This document shows, one piece after another, positions 46,494-55,066 of a stretch of DNA of 64,000 bases (position 1 is its first letter; each line of letters begins with the position of its first letter). Made by a program: the position numbers and the translations under genes. The DNA is taken from NCBI RefSeq assembly GCF_011074955.1, contig NZ_WUQJ01000018.1, positions 248,001 to 312,000 on the forward strand. The letters run 5' to 3'. The notes beneath the pieces are model-generated. The model was given only the letters and a program-made list of their open reading frames with translations, did no database searches and was not told the origin of the DNA. This DNA comes from Marinobacter caseinilyticus (lineage in GTDB: Bacteria > Pseudomonadota > Gammaproteobacteria > Pseudomonadales > Oleiphilaceae).

Positions 46494-48956
46494 TCAGGAT
46501 GTTGCCTGGGGACCAACGACTGTGGACTCGGTTGAGCTTGGTTTTGCCGGTGACCCGCCACGTCCGAGTCTCAAGGCATTGAGTACCACCAACAACGAGC
46601 TCAGTGACATACCGATAGCGGCCAGCCAGGGTGGAACCAGCCCGGCGGCGGCCAGGGGCAGAGCACACAGATTATACGCCAGCGCCCATATCAGGTTCTG
46701 GCGAATAATCCGGCGAGTCTTGCGACTGATGTGAATCGCCGCCACCAGTTGCGTGAGTTGGCCATTAAGCAACACCGCATCGGCCCTGAGTCGTGTCAGG
46801 TCCGCGGCCGAGCCCATGGCTACCGAGACGCCAGCACCCGCCATTGAGGGCAGGTCATTGAGCCCGTCGCCGACCATCATGACCGTACGTCCCTCGGCAC
46901 TCAGGGCTGTCAGAACATTCAGCTTTTGTTCCGGTGTACTCTGGCCAATGGCGGTCTTGATGCCAAGCTCATTGGCAATGCGCGTGACATGCCCCGAACG
47001 GTCTCCACTGAGTAGAATGGTTTCCAAGCCCATGGATTGCAGCGCGGATACGGCCTCGAACGCGTCACTCCGGGGCTGATCATCCAGCACGAAACACGCC
47101 AGCCACCGCGACTCTGTTGCCAGCCAGACTTCTATGCCATGACTGACCTGTAGGGCAGGTTTTGGGGCCGTTAACCGGTCCTGAACAAAATCGGCATGCC
47201 CAATAAATACGGCTTCACCATGGGCTCGGCCTTCAAGTCCGCCGCCGACATGGTTTCGGATGAGCGCCACGTCCACGGCCGGAAACGGGCGGAAAACCTG
47301 AGCGATAGGGTGCTCTGACGAATTTTCCAGACCTGCCGCAATGGCCAGACACTCGGACTTGCTGTGTGTTGAAAAAAGATGGACGTCGGTCATGGCCAGC
47401 GCGCCTTGCGTCAACGTGCCAGTCTTGTCGAACACAACGGTATCAACCTTGCCCAGCGTTTCCAGAGTGTGGCCTCGGGTGGGGAGAAATCCCAGTTTGC
47501 GCAATTGCATGGTGGCGCTGGTGATGGCAGTGGGAGTGGCCAGTGATAGTGCGCAGGGACAGGTGACCACCAGCACCGACAGCGTAATGCCGAAGGCATG
47601 GTCGGAGCCTGCAAGCCACCAACCAATCCAGACCAATGGCGCGATGATCAGTACCCGGCTCACGAAAGCGCCAGCCACTTTGTCCGCCAGGCGTGCAGCA
47701 GGGGGCTTTTCGGCCTGAACCCGGTCGAGGATCCGCAATATGCCTGAGATACGGGTTTGGGCACCCACACGTTCGACTCTCAAGGTCAGGGGGTTTTCAC
47801 CATTGACGCTGCCGGCATGCGCCCGGTCGCCAGCGATTCGGGTTTCAGGGAGGTATTCGCCGGTGAGGGCGGCTTCGTTCAAGGTGGAGCTGCCGCTGCT
47901 GATGGTGCCGTCAACCGGAATGGTCTCCCCGGGTTTGATATCGATCAGATCTCCGGGTTTTAGGGTGTGAACCGCCACGATTTCAGTGTCGACCCCCGTT
48001 CGTAAGGTCGCAACTGAGGGCTGGATATTGCCCAATGCATCGCCGGTCAGACCGGCGCGATAGCGCGCCTGCATTTCAATGAAGCGTCCGAGCGACAGAA
48101 AAAAAGTAAACATACAAACCGACTCGAAGTACACCTCATCGCCGCCACCGATGGTGACCCAGACGCTGGCAACGTAAGCCAGGCCAATGGCGGTGGCAAC
48201 CGGTACATCCATCGTGAAGTGGCGACTCCGTAGGTCGCGCAATGCGTTGCGAAAAAAAGGTTGGGCACTGTAAATAACCACCGGAGTTGCAACCAGCAGG
48301 CTGAACCAGCGAAACAGCTGCACGAGCTCATCGGAAAGGCCGTTGATCAGTTGAAAATACAGTGGAAACGCCAGCATCATGCTTTGCGTTGTGCCAAAGC
48401 CCGCAATGCATAGCCGGATAATGGCTTTGCGTTTTTCCGCTTGCAACGCCAACTCAGCCTCATCGGCCCGGTAAGGCCGGGCCTTGTAGCCGAGCTGATA
48501 GATGGCCATCACCAGTTCACTGAGGTTGGTCTGATCGGGCGCCCAAACCAGTCGGGCTCTCTGGGTTGTGTGATTAACGGTAAATTCGATAACCCCCTGC
48601 TTGCGGGCCAGGTGGTGCTCCAGGAGCCAGATGCACGCCGCACAGGTAATACCGTCGATCAGAAGGTGCGCTTCCAATCCAGCTTTGACTGGAACAACAA
48701 ACGCCTCCTGCACCAATGCATGATCCAGTTCGCGTATGCGCTCGAGCTCAATACCCGTAAGTGCTTTGGGGGTGGCGGCAGGTTGCGTGCGGTGTTGATA
48801 AAAGCCGGTAAGCCCTTCGGAGCGAATCGTTTCACACACGGCTTTGCAGCCGTGGCAGCAAAAATGCCGAGTCTGGCCATCCAGTACAAGGGCTATTGCG
48901 GGCGAACCTGTAGCCGGTTCGCCACAATGAAAACAATCCGACCGATTCAGATTCAC
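46494..48956 (-). CDS. ccoI: Copper-exporting P-type ATPase CcoI (FixI/CopA2)
   Basis: P1B-type ATPase that moves copper toward the periplasm for assembly of the cbb3 binuclear centre. 820 residues: N-terminal Cys-rich zinc/copper-type motif (Cys8, 11, 33, 34, 37, 41), HMA-like domain with ITCAACIW (Cys105/Cys108), eight membrane helices with the transport motif TCPCALSLATP, phosphorylation site DKTGTLT and GDGLNDLPSM hinge. Overlaps ccoH by four bases. Confidence 0.95.
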   Translation of the reverse strand: MNLNRSDCFHCGEPATGSPAIALVLDGQTRHFCCHGCKAVCETIRSEGLTGFYQHRTQPAATPKALTGIELERIRELDHALVQEAFVVPVKAGLEAHLLIDGITCAACIWLLEHHLARKQGVIEFTVNHTTQRARLVWAPDQTNLSELVMAIYQLGYKARPYRADEAELALQAEKRKAIIRLCIAGFGTTQSMMLAFPLYFQLINGLSDELVQLFRWFSLLVATPVVIYSAQPFFRNALRDLRSRHFTMDVPVATAIGLAYVASVWVTIGGGDEVYFESVCMFTFFLSLGRFIEMQARYRAGLTGDALGNIQPSVATLRTGVDTEIVAVHTLKPGDLIDIKPGETIPVDGTISSGSSTLNEAALTGEYLPETRIAGDRAHAGSVNGENPLTLRVERVGAQTRISGILRILDRVQAEKPPAARLADKVAGAFVSRVLIIAPLVWIGWWLAGSDHAFGITLSVLVVTCPCALSLATPTAITSATMQLRKLGFLPTRGHTLETLGKVDTVVFDKTGTLTQGALAMTDVHLFSTHSKSECLAIAAGLENSSEHPIAQVFRPFPAVDVALIRNHVGGGLEGRAHGEAVFIGHADFVQDRLTAPKPALQVSHGIEVWLATESRWLACFVLDDQPRSDAFEAVSALQSMGLETILLSGDRSGHVTRIANELGIKTAIGQSTPEQKLNVLTALSAEGRTVMMVGDGLNDLPSMAGAGVSVAMGSAADLTRLRADAVLLNGQLTQLVAAIHISRKTRRIIRQNLIWALAYNLCALPLAAAGLVPPWLAAIGMSLSSLLVVLNALRLGRGGSPAKPSSTESTVVGPQATS

Positions 48957-49510
48957 TCCCGACCTCTGACCTCGGCGTGGATTTCGAGCGGGGTCAGCGA
49001 CGGCAGGTGAGTTTCACCTTTCAGGCGCCACTGGTTGCCTGGGTCGCGAAGATCAAAATACCAGCGGCCATCGAGATTCCGTGGCAAGGCCGCAGAGTAA
49101 CGGCCATCGTCGGTGGGATTCAGCTGAATGGTGCGGTCGCGCTCGGACAATGTAGGATGAAACAGGTTGAGGATCAGATAGGGAAACTGCTGATCTCCGG
49201 AGGTGCTGTCCATGGTGAGCATCAAGCGCTCGCCGGAAAAGTCCAGCCGCGCCGACAGGCCCATGGCCGAGGCTTGGTCGTCCCGCGCAAATTCAGCGTT
49301 GATGCCGCGACCTTCTTTCGAGTAGTCGTCGGTAACCATGGCGTTGTCGGTGGTGACCGCCACTGTAATGGCCAGGGTGCACCAAATAACCGACATGCCT
49401 GGGAAAATCAGCAGAAACCAGAACCACGGTTGCCTGAACCAGGGCGCCACCATTTTTTCTTCATTTATCATCATGTTATTACCTGTGGATTGCGTTCGGA
49501 TCGCCTCCAT
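48953..49510 (-). CDS. ccoH: cbb3 oxidase assembly protein CcoH (FixH)
   Basis: 185 residues as drawn, with ATG 49510 directly after the ccoG stop; ATG 49474 (MMINEEKM) is a plausible alternative that removes twelve residues. One membrane span (about 31-53, FWFLLIFPGMSVIWCTLAIT) and a periplasmic FixH domain (KEGRGINAEFARD, LNLFHPTLSERDRTI, GRWYFDLRD). Required in known systems for stable oxidase assembly. Confidence 0.92.
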   Translation of the reverse strand: MEAIRTQSTGNNMMINEEKMVAPWFRQPWFWFLLIFPGMSVIWCTLAITVAVTTDNAMVTDDYSKEGRGINAEFARDDQASAMGLSARLDFSGERLMLTMDSTSGDQQFPYLILNLFHPTLSERDRTIQLNPTDDGRYSAALPRNLDGRWYFDLRDPGNQWRLKGETHLPSLTPLEIHAEVRGRE

Positions 49511-50944
49511 TCAGCGACGTTCCGGACCGACAAAGCGGCTTTCAGTCTCAATTGTCAGCGGTTCACCACTGATTGATTCAATGGTGAACGTGATCGTGTT
49601 ATTGCTTTGGGTGATTGCCTCCGGATCCACTTCGACAACAGTGGGAACCTCGAGGTTTTCACCAACATCTACGTTGATGTTTTTGTTGTTCAATAGCCGC
49701 GCGGTTTCAAGCCCTGACACAGAAAGCTCGAAGGTTTGGCGCACCTGCGACAAATTGGCGATCTTGACCGTGTAGGAGTTTTCTACCATCCCACGCCCGT
49801 TGTATTTAAACAGCGCGCCACGATCGCGCAGAACATCGAGTTCGGCGGGTGACCGGGTCATCAGTGTAAAAATAATGGCGCCAATCATCACAACCAGGGC
49901 CGCCCCATAGCCAAACGTCCTGGGCCGAAGCAGTTTCGAGGGCATACCTTCCAGCTCGTTTTCGGTTGCGTATCGAATCAGGCCCTTGGGGTAGGCCATT
50001 TTTTCCATGACGTCGTCACACGCGTCGATACACAGCGCACAGCCAATGCACTCGTACTGGAGGCCATCGCGAATATCAATGCCGGTCGGACAGACCTGCA
50101 CACAGAGGCCGCAGTCGATACAGTCTCCCAGCCCAAGCTCTTCGGGGGCCACGCCTTTCTTGCGGCCACCGCGGGGTTCACCTCGGCTCGCATCGTAACT
50201 GACGGTGCGCGTATCCTGATCGAACATGACCGACTGAAAGCGGGCGTAGGGACACATGTAAAGGCACACCTGTTCGCGCAACCAGCCCGCATTCATGTAA
50301 GTGGCGATGGTAAAGAAACCGACCCAGAAGTAGGCCCAGCCATTGGCATTCAGCGTGAACAGATCAACGCTGAGCTCCTGAACCGGGTAAAAATACCCGA
50401 CAAAGGTGAGTCCGGTAGCAAAGGCTATCAGCAGCCACACCGCATGTTTCAACGCTTTCTTGATCAGCTTTTCACGAGAGCGGGGCGACTTGTCCAGTTT
50501 CATGCGTTTGTTACGGCTACCTTCGATGCGTTCTTCCACCCACATGAAGATAAAGGTCCAGACGGTTTGTGGGCAGGTGTACCCACACCACACTCGGCCA
50601 AAAAGCGTCGTTACGAAAAACAGTCCGAAGGCGGCAATGATGAGCATGCCGGACAGGAGAATGAAATCCTGAGGAAAGAAGGTGCCGCCAAACAAATGGA
50701 ACTCGCGTGCAGGGAGGTCAAAATACACCAGCGGCTGGCCATCAATCGTGACCCAGCAGAAAAGAAAATACATGCCCATCAAAGCCCAGAGGCTGATGGT
50801 GCGAATTTTTTGATAGAAGCCTTTGACTTCCTTTACGTATATTTTCTTACGGCTGGCGTAGAGCTCTACCGTTTCGCCTTTTTTTTTCTTGTTGGAGGTG
50901 CCAGTCGAAGGGTCAATTTGAGTGACCGGAATTTGACGGGTCAT
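49511..50944 (-). CDS. ccoG: cbb3 oxidase accessory protein CcoG (FixG/RdxA)
   Basis: Membrane protein with polyferredoxin centres; CcoG from other bacteria reduces Cu(II) for oxidase assembly. ATG 50944 has AGGAGG six bases upstream, so the frame's extra N-terminal residues (to 50986) are not real. 477 residues: about five membrane spans, two 4Fe-4S motifs (CIDCGLCVQVCP and CIGCALCIDACD) and a C-terminal immunoglobulin-like domain. First gene of ccoGHIS, 110 bases after ccoP. Confidence 0.95.
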   Translation of the reverse strand: MTRQIPVTQIDPSTGTSNKKKKGETVELYASRKKIYVKEVKGFYQKIRTISLWALMGMYFLFCWVTIDGQPLVYFDLPAREFHLFGGTFFPQDFILLSGMLIIAAFGLFFVTTLFGRVWCGYTCPQTVWTFIFMWVEERIEGSRNKRMKLDKSPRSREKLIKKALKHAVWLLIAFATGLTFVGYFYPVQELSVDLFTLNANGWAYFWVGFFTIATYMNAGWLREQVCLYMCPYARFQSVMFDQDTRTVSYDASRGEPRGGRKKGVAPEELGLGDCIDCGLCVQVCPTGIDIRDGLQYECIGCALCIDACDDVMEKMAYPKGLIRYATENELEGMPSKLLRPRTFGYGAALVVMIGAIIFTLMTRSPAELDVLRDRGALFKYNGRGMVENSYTVKIANLSQVRQTFELSVSGLETARLLNNKNINVDVGENLEVPTVVEVDPEAITQSNNTITFTIESISGEPLTIETESRFVGPERR

Positions 50945-51019
50945 TAAAGCCTCCTGAGGGAAAAGTCTTTTCAAGCCTGGGTCCAAGCAGTTCAGGCCCA
51001 GGATTCAACAGACTAAGTA

Positions 51020-51045
51020 GGGCTGACAGCGATTGCTGTCAGCCC
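51020..51045. terminator. Hairpin between ccoP and ccoG
   Basis: GGGCTGACAGC (51020-51030), loop GATT, GCTGTCAGCCC (51035-51045): an 11-bp perfect stem ten bases after the ccoP stop. No T run on the coding side. It could be a partial terminator or mRNA-stability element separating ccoNOQP from ccoGHIS. Confidence 0.6.
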
Positions 51046-51054
51046 GGGCCACCA

Positions 51055-51945
51055 TCAGTTGGACAAGCTGTACACGTAAGCCGCCAGAATGTGAATCTGA
51101 TCGCTGCTGAGGCGTTCACTTTGCTTCGGCATCCGGTTTTCGCGGCCGTACAAGACGGTTTCTTCAATCCACTCGTAGGTGCTGCCATAGAGCCAGGCAT
51201 CATCGGTCAGGTTGGGTGCGCCCACCGCCTGATTGCCTTTCGCATCCTGGCCGTGACAGCCAGCACATCCTTGGGCGAAGACCTGAGCGCCGGCCTTGGC
51301 AGCCTTTGGGTCTTTTTCACGGCCGCTGAAGCTGAGGACGTAGTTTACCACCTGATTGACCTGCTCAGCGGTCATGTTCGGCATCAGGCCCTTGGCTGGC
51401 ATGGCGCCCTGGCGCCCATTGTTCAGCGTATAAAGAATATTTTCCGGCTCACCGCCGTACAACCAGGCATCGTCTGCCAGATTGGGGAAGCCAATGGCAC
51501 CCCGCGCGGCGGAGCCGTGACAAACGGCGCAATTATTGGAGAACAGTCGTTGACCCATCTTCAGTGCGTCTTCATTGGTGGCCAATTCTTTGACCGGCAC
51601 TTCCCCGAACTGGGCGTAAAGTTCACCGTAGGTCGCGTCCGCCTGTTGCATTTCTTCTTCCCACTGATTGTATTGGCTCCAGCCCAGTAACCCCTGGAAA
51701 TTGCCTAGCCCGGGGTAGAGCGCCAGGTAGCCCAGTGAAAATACGCAGGTGGCAACAAACAGGTGGAACCACCATTTAGGTAATGGATTATCCAACTCTT
51801 CGATGCCATCAAATGAATGACCAGTGGTGCGGTCGGTTTCCTGGTCATGCTTCTGGCCTTTGCGAGTCGCCATCAACAGCGCCCAACAGCCAAAGATGGT
51901 ACCTAGCACGATCACGCTGACCCAGATGCTCCAGAAGGTACTCAT
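51055..51945 (-). CDS. ccoP: Cytochrome c oxidase, cbb3-type, subunit III (di-heme CcoP)
   Basis: 296 residues: two N-terminal membrane spans (about 5-25 and 60-80) and two periplasmic cytochrome c domains with heme-binding CAVCH (139-143) and CAGCH (227-231), each with a downstream Met ligand. Passes electrons from soluble cytochromes to CcoO and CcoN. Overlaps ccoQ by four bases. Confidence 0.97.
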   Translation of the reverse strand: MSTFWSIWVSVIVLGTIFGCWALLMATRKGQKHDQETDRTTGHSFDGIEELDNPLPKWWFHLFVATCVFSLGYLALYPGLGNFQGLLGWSQYNQWEEEMQQADATYGELYAQFGEVPVKELATNEDALKMGQRLFSNNCAVCHGSAARGAIGFPNLADDAWLYGGEPENILYTLNNGRQGAMPAKGLMPNMTAEQVNQVVNYVLSFSGREKDPKAAKAGAQVFAQGCAGCHGQDAKGNQAVGAPNLTDDAWLYGSTYEWIEETVLYGRENRMPKQSERLSSDQIHILAAYVYSLSN

Positions 51946-52133
51946 TGCTTTTTCTCCGTCATGTCCTGTTCCCGGGTACGCTGATCGATCTCATCGTCGT
52001 CAAATGGCAGATGAGCGGCCTCGTCATTCGGTTTGCTGCGATGAGCGCTGTAGGCCCACCAGCAAATACCGAAAAAGGCAATCATAACGAGCAATGTGTG
52101 TATTCCACGTAACTCATTGATATCCATCGACAT
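51942..52133 (-). CDS. ccoQ: cbb3 oxidase subunit CcoQ
   Basis: About 63 residues from ATG 52133, which overlaps the ccoO stop (ATGA); ATG 52127 is possible. One membrane span (about 13-29) and a polar, acidic C-terminus with repeated charged residues. Small stabilising subunit in the standard N-O-Q-P order. Confidence 0.88.
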   Translation of the reverse strand: MSMDINELRGIHTLLVMIAFFGICWWAYSAHRSKPNDEAAHLPFDDDEIDQRTREQDMTEKKQ

Positions 52134-52741
52134 CACCGTTTGGTTGTGATCACTGTGCCGAGCTGCTGCAGATAGGCTACCAGTGCTTCGATTTCAAATT
52201 TACCTTTCACGCCTTCAACCGCCCCGGCGATGTCCTCTTCGGTATAAGGAACGCCGAGCCGTTGGAACACTTTCAGTTTCGCAACGGTGTCGGTGTGGTC
52301 GACCTTGTTTTCAAACAGCCAGGGGAATGACGGCATGTTTGACTCCGGCACCACACTGCGCGGGTCGTTCAGGTGCATCCGGTGCCAGGCGTCGGAATAA
52401 CGCTCACCTACCCGTGCCAGGTCAGGGCCAGTGCGTTTGGAACCCCACAAAAACGGATGCTCATACACGAACTCGCCAGCAACCGAGTAGTGGCCATAGC
52501 GCTCGGTTTCAGCCCGGAAAGGGCGAATCATCTGGGTATGGCAGACGTGACAGCCTTCGCGGATGTAGATGTCACGGCCTTCCAGTTCCAGTGGCGTCAG
52601 TGGTTCCAGACCGGCGATGGGCTCATTGACGCTCTTGTTGAAAAACAGCGGCACGACTTCCGCCAGGAAGCCGCCACTGATCACAAAGAGGATCAGAACG
52701 ACCATCAGGCCGATGTTCTTTTCAATTATTTCGTGATTCAT
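52133..52741 (-). CDS. ccoO: Cytochrome c oxidase, cbb3-type, subunit II (mono-heme CcoO)
   Basis: 202 residues: N-terminal membrane anchor (about 10-32), a heme-c site CHVCH (64-68) and [18 protein letters not shown], a highly conserved CcoO stretch. Located 14 bases after ccoN and overlapping ccoQ. Confidence 0.97.
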   Translation of the reverse strand: MNHEIIEKNIGLMVVLILFVISGGFLAEVVPLFFNKSVNEPIAGLEPLTPLELEGRDIYIREGCHVCHTQMIRPFRAETERYGHYSVAGEFVYEHPFLWGSKRTGPDLARVGERYSDAWHRMHLNDPRSVVPESNMPSFPWLFENKVDHTDTVAKLKVFQRLGVPYTEEDIAGAVEGVKGKFEIEALVAYLQQLGTVITTKR

Positions 52742-52755
52742 CGAGTCCTCTCCCG

Positions 52756-54186
52756 TCAGGCCGCTTGAGCGACACTGTTGTCCAGTGCGACTGCATCTTT
52801 CTGTCGAATGGTCATGCGGACGTTGTACGCCATCACCAGCATGCCTGACAGGAAGATTGCACCACCCAGGAAGCGGACGAAGTAGCCTGGGGTCGAAGCT
52901 TCCAGCGCTTCGACGAAGCTGTAGGTCAAGGTGCCGTCTTCATTCACTGCACGCCACATCAACCCTTGCATGATGCCGTTAACCCACATGGCGACGATAT
53001 AGAGCACTGTGCCCACGGTGGCCAACCAGAAATGCAGGTTGATCAAGGCGGTACTGTACATGGCCTGCACCCCCCATAATTTGGGGATCAAGTGGTAAAT
53101 GGCGCCGATACTGATCATTGCCACCCAGCCCAAGGCACCGGAATGAACATGACCGATGGTCCAGTCGGTGTTGTGAGACAGCGCATTAACCGTTTTGATG
53201 GCCATCATCGGGCCTTCAAACGTTGACATGCCGTAGAAGGACAGGGATACCACCAGAAAGCGCAGAATGGGGTCCGTGCGGAGCTTATGCCAAGCACCGG
53301 ACAGCGTCATCATGCCGTTGATCATGCCGCCCCAGCTGGGCGCGAGCAGGATAAGAGACATCACCATGCCGGCTGTTTGAGCCCAATCCGGGAGTGCGCT
53401 GTAATGCAGGTGGTGGGCGCCGGCCCAGACGTAGGTCGCAATCAGTGCCCAGAAATGCACGATTGAGAGACGGTAGGAGTAAACCGGGCGGCCTGCCTGT
53501 TTGGGAACGAAATAGTACATCATTCCGAGGAAGCCAGCCGTCAGGAAGAACCCAACCGCATTGTGGCCCCACCACCACTGCATCATGGCATCGGTCACAC
53601 CGCTGTAGATGGAGTAGGATTTGAAGGCGGAGACGGGTAATGCCAGGTTGTTGCCTATGTGCAGAACCGCGACGGTGAGTATAAAACCACCATAGAACCA
53701 GTTGGCCACATAAATATGAGGTGTTTTTCGCTGGGTAATCGTGCCGAAAAATACAATGGCGTAGGATACCCAAACCAATGTGATCAGGATGTCAATGGGC
53801 CATTCCAGCTCAGCATATTCCTTGGTCGACGTCAGGCCCTGGGGTAGGGTGATGACAGCCGAAATCAGAACCAGTTGCCAACCCCAGAAGGTGGCGGCGG
53901 CCAACCCGTCAGAGAACAGGCGGGCCTGACAGGTGCGCTGAACAACATAATAGGAGGTGGCGAACAGGGCGCTGCCACCAAAGCCGAAGATGACGGCGTT
54001 CGTATGGAGTGGCCGCAGGCGGCCAAAGTGCGTAAAGGGTAAATCGAGGTTCACAGATGGCCACACGAGCTGTGCTGCGATCAGCACGCCCAGGCTCATC
54101 CCAACGATACCCCATACCACTGTCATGATGGCGAACTGTCTCACCACCTTGTAGTTGTACGTCAAGGTTGGATTTGCTGTGCTCAT
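52756..54186 (-). CDS. ccoN: Cytochrome c oxidase, cbb3-type, subunit I (CcoN)
   Basis: Catalytic heme-copper subunit with about twelve membrane spans. ATG 54186 gives 475 residues ([17 protein letters not shown]), the usual length; the frame's upstream extension to 54243 is unlikely. Heme/copper ligand regions are present: [37 protein letters not shown] with the helix-7 Tyr typical of cbb3, AGAHHLHYS and [13 protein letters not shown]. First gene of ccoNOQP; an FNR-type promoter precedes it. The ribosome site (AAGG two bases away) is weak. Confidence 0.97.
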   Translation of the reverse strand: MSTANPTLTYNYKVVRQFAIMTVVWGIVGMSLGVLIAAQLVWPSVNLDLPFTHFGRLRPLHTNAVIFGFGGSALFATSYYVVQRTCQARLFSDGLAAATFWGWQLVLISAVITLPQGLTSTKEYAELEWPIDILITLVWVSYAIVFFGTITQRKTPHIYVANWFYGGFILTVAVLHIGNNLALPVSAFKSYSIYSGVTDAMMQWWWGHNAVGFFLTAGFLGMMYYFVPKQAGRPVYSYRLSIVHFWALIATYVWAGAHHLHYSALPDWAQTAGMVMSLILLAPSWGGMINGMMTLSGAWHKLRTDPILRFLVVSLSFYGMSTFEGPMMAIKTVNALSHNTDWTIGHVHSGALGWVAMISIGAIYHLIPKLWGVQAMYSTALINLHFWLATVGTVLYIVAMWVNGIMQGLMWRAVNEDGTLTYSFVEALEASTPGYFVRFLGGAIFLSGMLVMAYNVRMTIRQKDAVALDNSVAQAA

Positions 54187-54227
54187 AGCCTTACCAATGG
54201 ATTCAGAGTGGGAAATATGCGGGCGCA

Positions 54228-54269
54228 AGTATGGAGAAATCATAGGGCGTTTGCAATGACCCAGATCAA
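54228..54269 (-). promoter_or_regulatory. FNR/Anr-dependent class II promoter of ccoNOQP
   Basis: Minus strand: TTGAT-ctgg-GTCAT (54269-54256) matches eight of ten core positions of the FNR/Anr box TTGAT-N4-ATCAA. A -10-like CATACT lies at 54233-54228. The box centre is then about 41.5 bases from a start near 54221, the classical class II FNR position. Fits low-oxygen induction of a cbb3 oxidase. Confidence 0.65.
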
Positions 54270-54409
54270 GTCACTATGCCGCTCAAATCAGCAACATGGA
54301 CGACTATAATGCGCCGCTTCTTGGTTCAACATTGTTGCTTTTGAAGTCCTTTTTTATTCTGCGATTTAACGACCATCGTTAAGTAAGCGTAGTCAGTTTT
54401 GGAGTGAGT

Positions 54410-55066
54410 GTGAATTATTCAGAATTTTGGTCTGAGGGCACCGGTAAATCGGTCCTGTTGTTAGCTCACGGAGCCGGGGCGCCGGCCGATTCGAGTTATA
54501 TGAATCGGCTGTCGTCGGCGTTGGCTGTAAAGGGCGTTACAGTTGTTCGGTTTGAGTTCCCGTATATGAAACTGCGACGTGAAAATGGCGGTCGGCGCCC
54601 GCCGGCGAGGGTTCCGAAACTGATGGACACGTTCCAGGAGGAGATTGCTCGTTTACGGTCCCTGATTGGTTGGGAGCGACCCCTGTTTATTGGGGGCAAG
54701 TCTCTCGGGGGGCGGGTGGCGAGCCTGTTAGCGGCAGAGAGTGGTCTTGGCGGTGCTGTTTCGGGTGTTGTGTGTTTTGGCTACCCCTTTCACCCGCCTC
54801 GAAAAGCCGATCGCTGGCGCACTGAGCATTTTGCCAGGCTGACGTTGCCGGTTTGTATTCTACAGGGGAGTCGTGATCCATTTGGCACTCAGGATGAGTT
54901 GATGCAACTCGGCAATCTGGGGCCACCTATCAAACTGCATTGGCTGTTCGGTGGGGATCACGATTTTAAGCCCTTGGTCCGGCATCGGACGAGCCAGAGC
55001 ATACTCATCGACCGGGCGGCCGAGATAGCCGCCAGCTTCATCAACACGATAGCCAGCGGAGGTTAG
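54410..55066 (+). CDS. Alpha/beta-hydrolase (Tex30/KANL3-like)
   Basis: 218 residues. Early VLLLAHGAGAPADSSYM provides the oxyanion region, GGKSLGGRVASLLA is a nucleophile elbow with Ser in GKSLGG, and the late GGDHDFKP supplies the acid/His part. This small-hydrolase group is widespread and functionally uncharacterised. Start GTG 54410 has GGAG five bases upstream; GTG 54404 overlaps that site. A TATAAT (54305-54310) could be its -10, without a good -35. Its stop overlaps the convergent diguanylate cyclase stop by four bases. Confidence 0.82.
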   Translation: MNYSEFWSEGTGKSVLLLAHGAGAPADSSYMNRLSSALAVKGVTVVRFEFPYMKLRRENGGRRPPARVPKLMDTFQEEIARLRSLIGWERPLFIGGKSLGGRVASLLAAESGLGGAVSGVVCFGYPFHPPRKADRWRTEHFARLTLPVCILQGSRDPFGTQDELMQLGNLGPPIKLHWLFGGDHDFKPLVRHRTSQSILIDRAAEIAASFINTIASGG

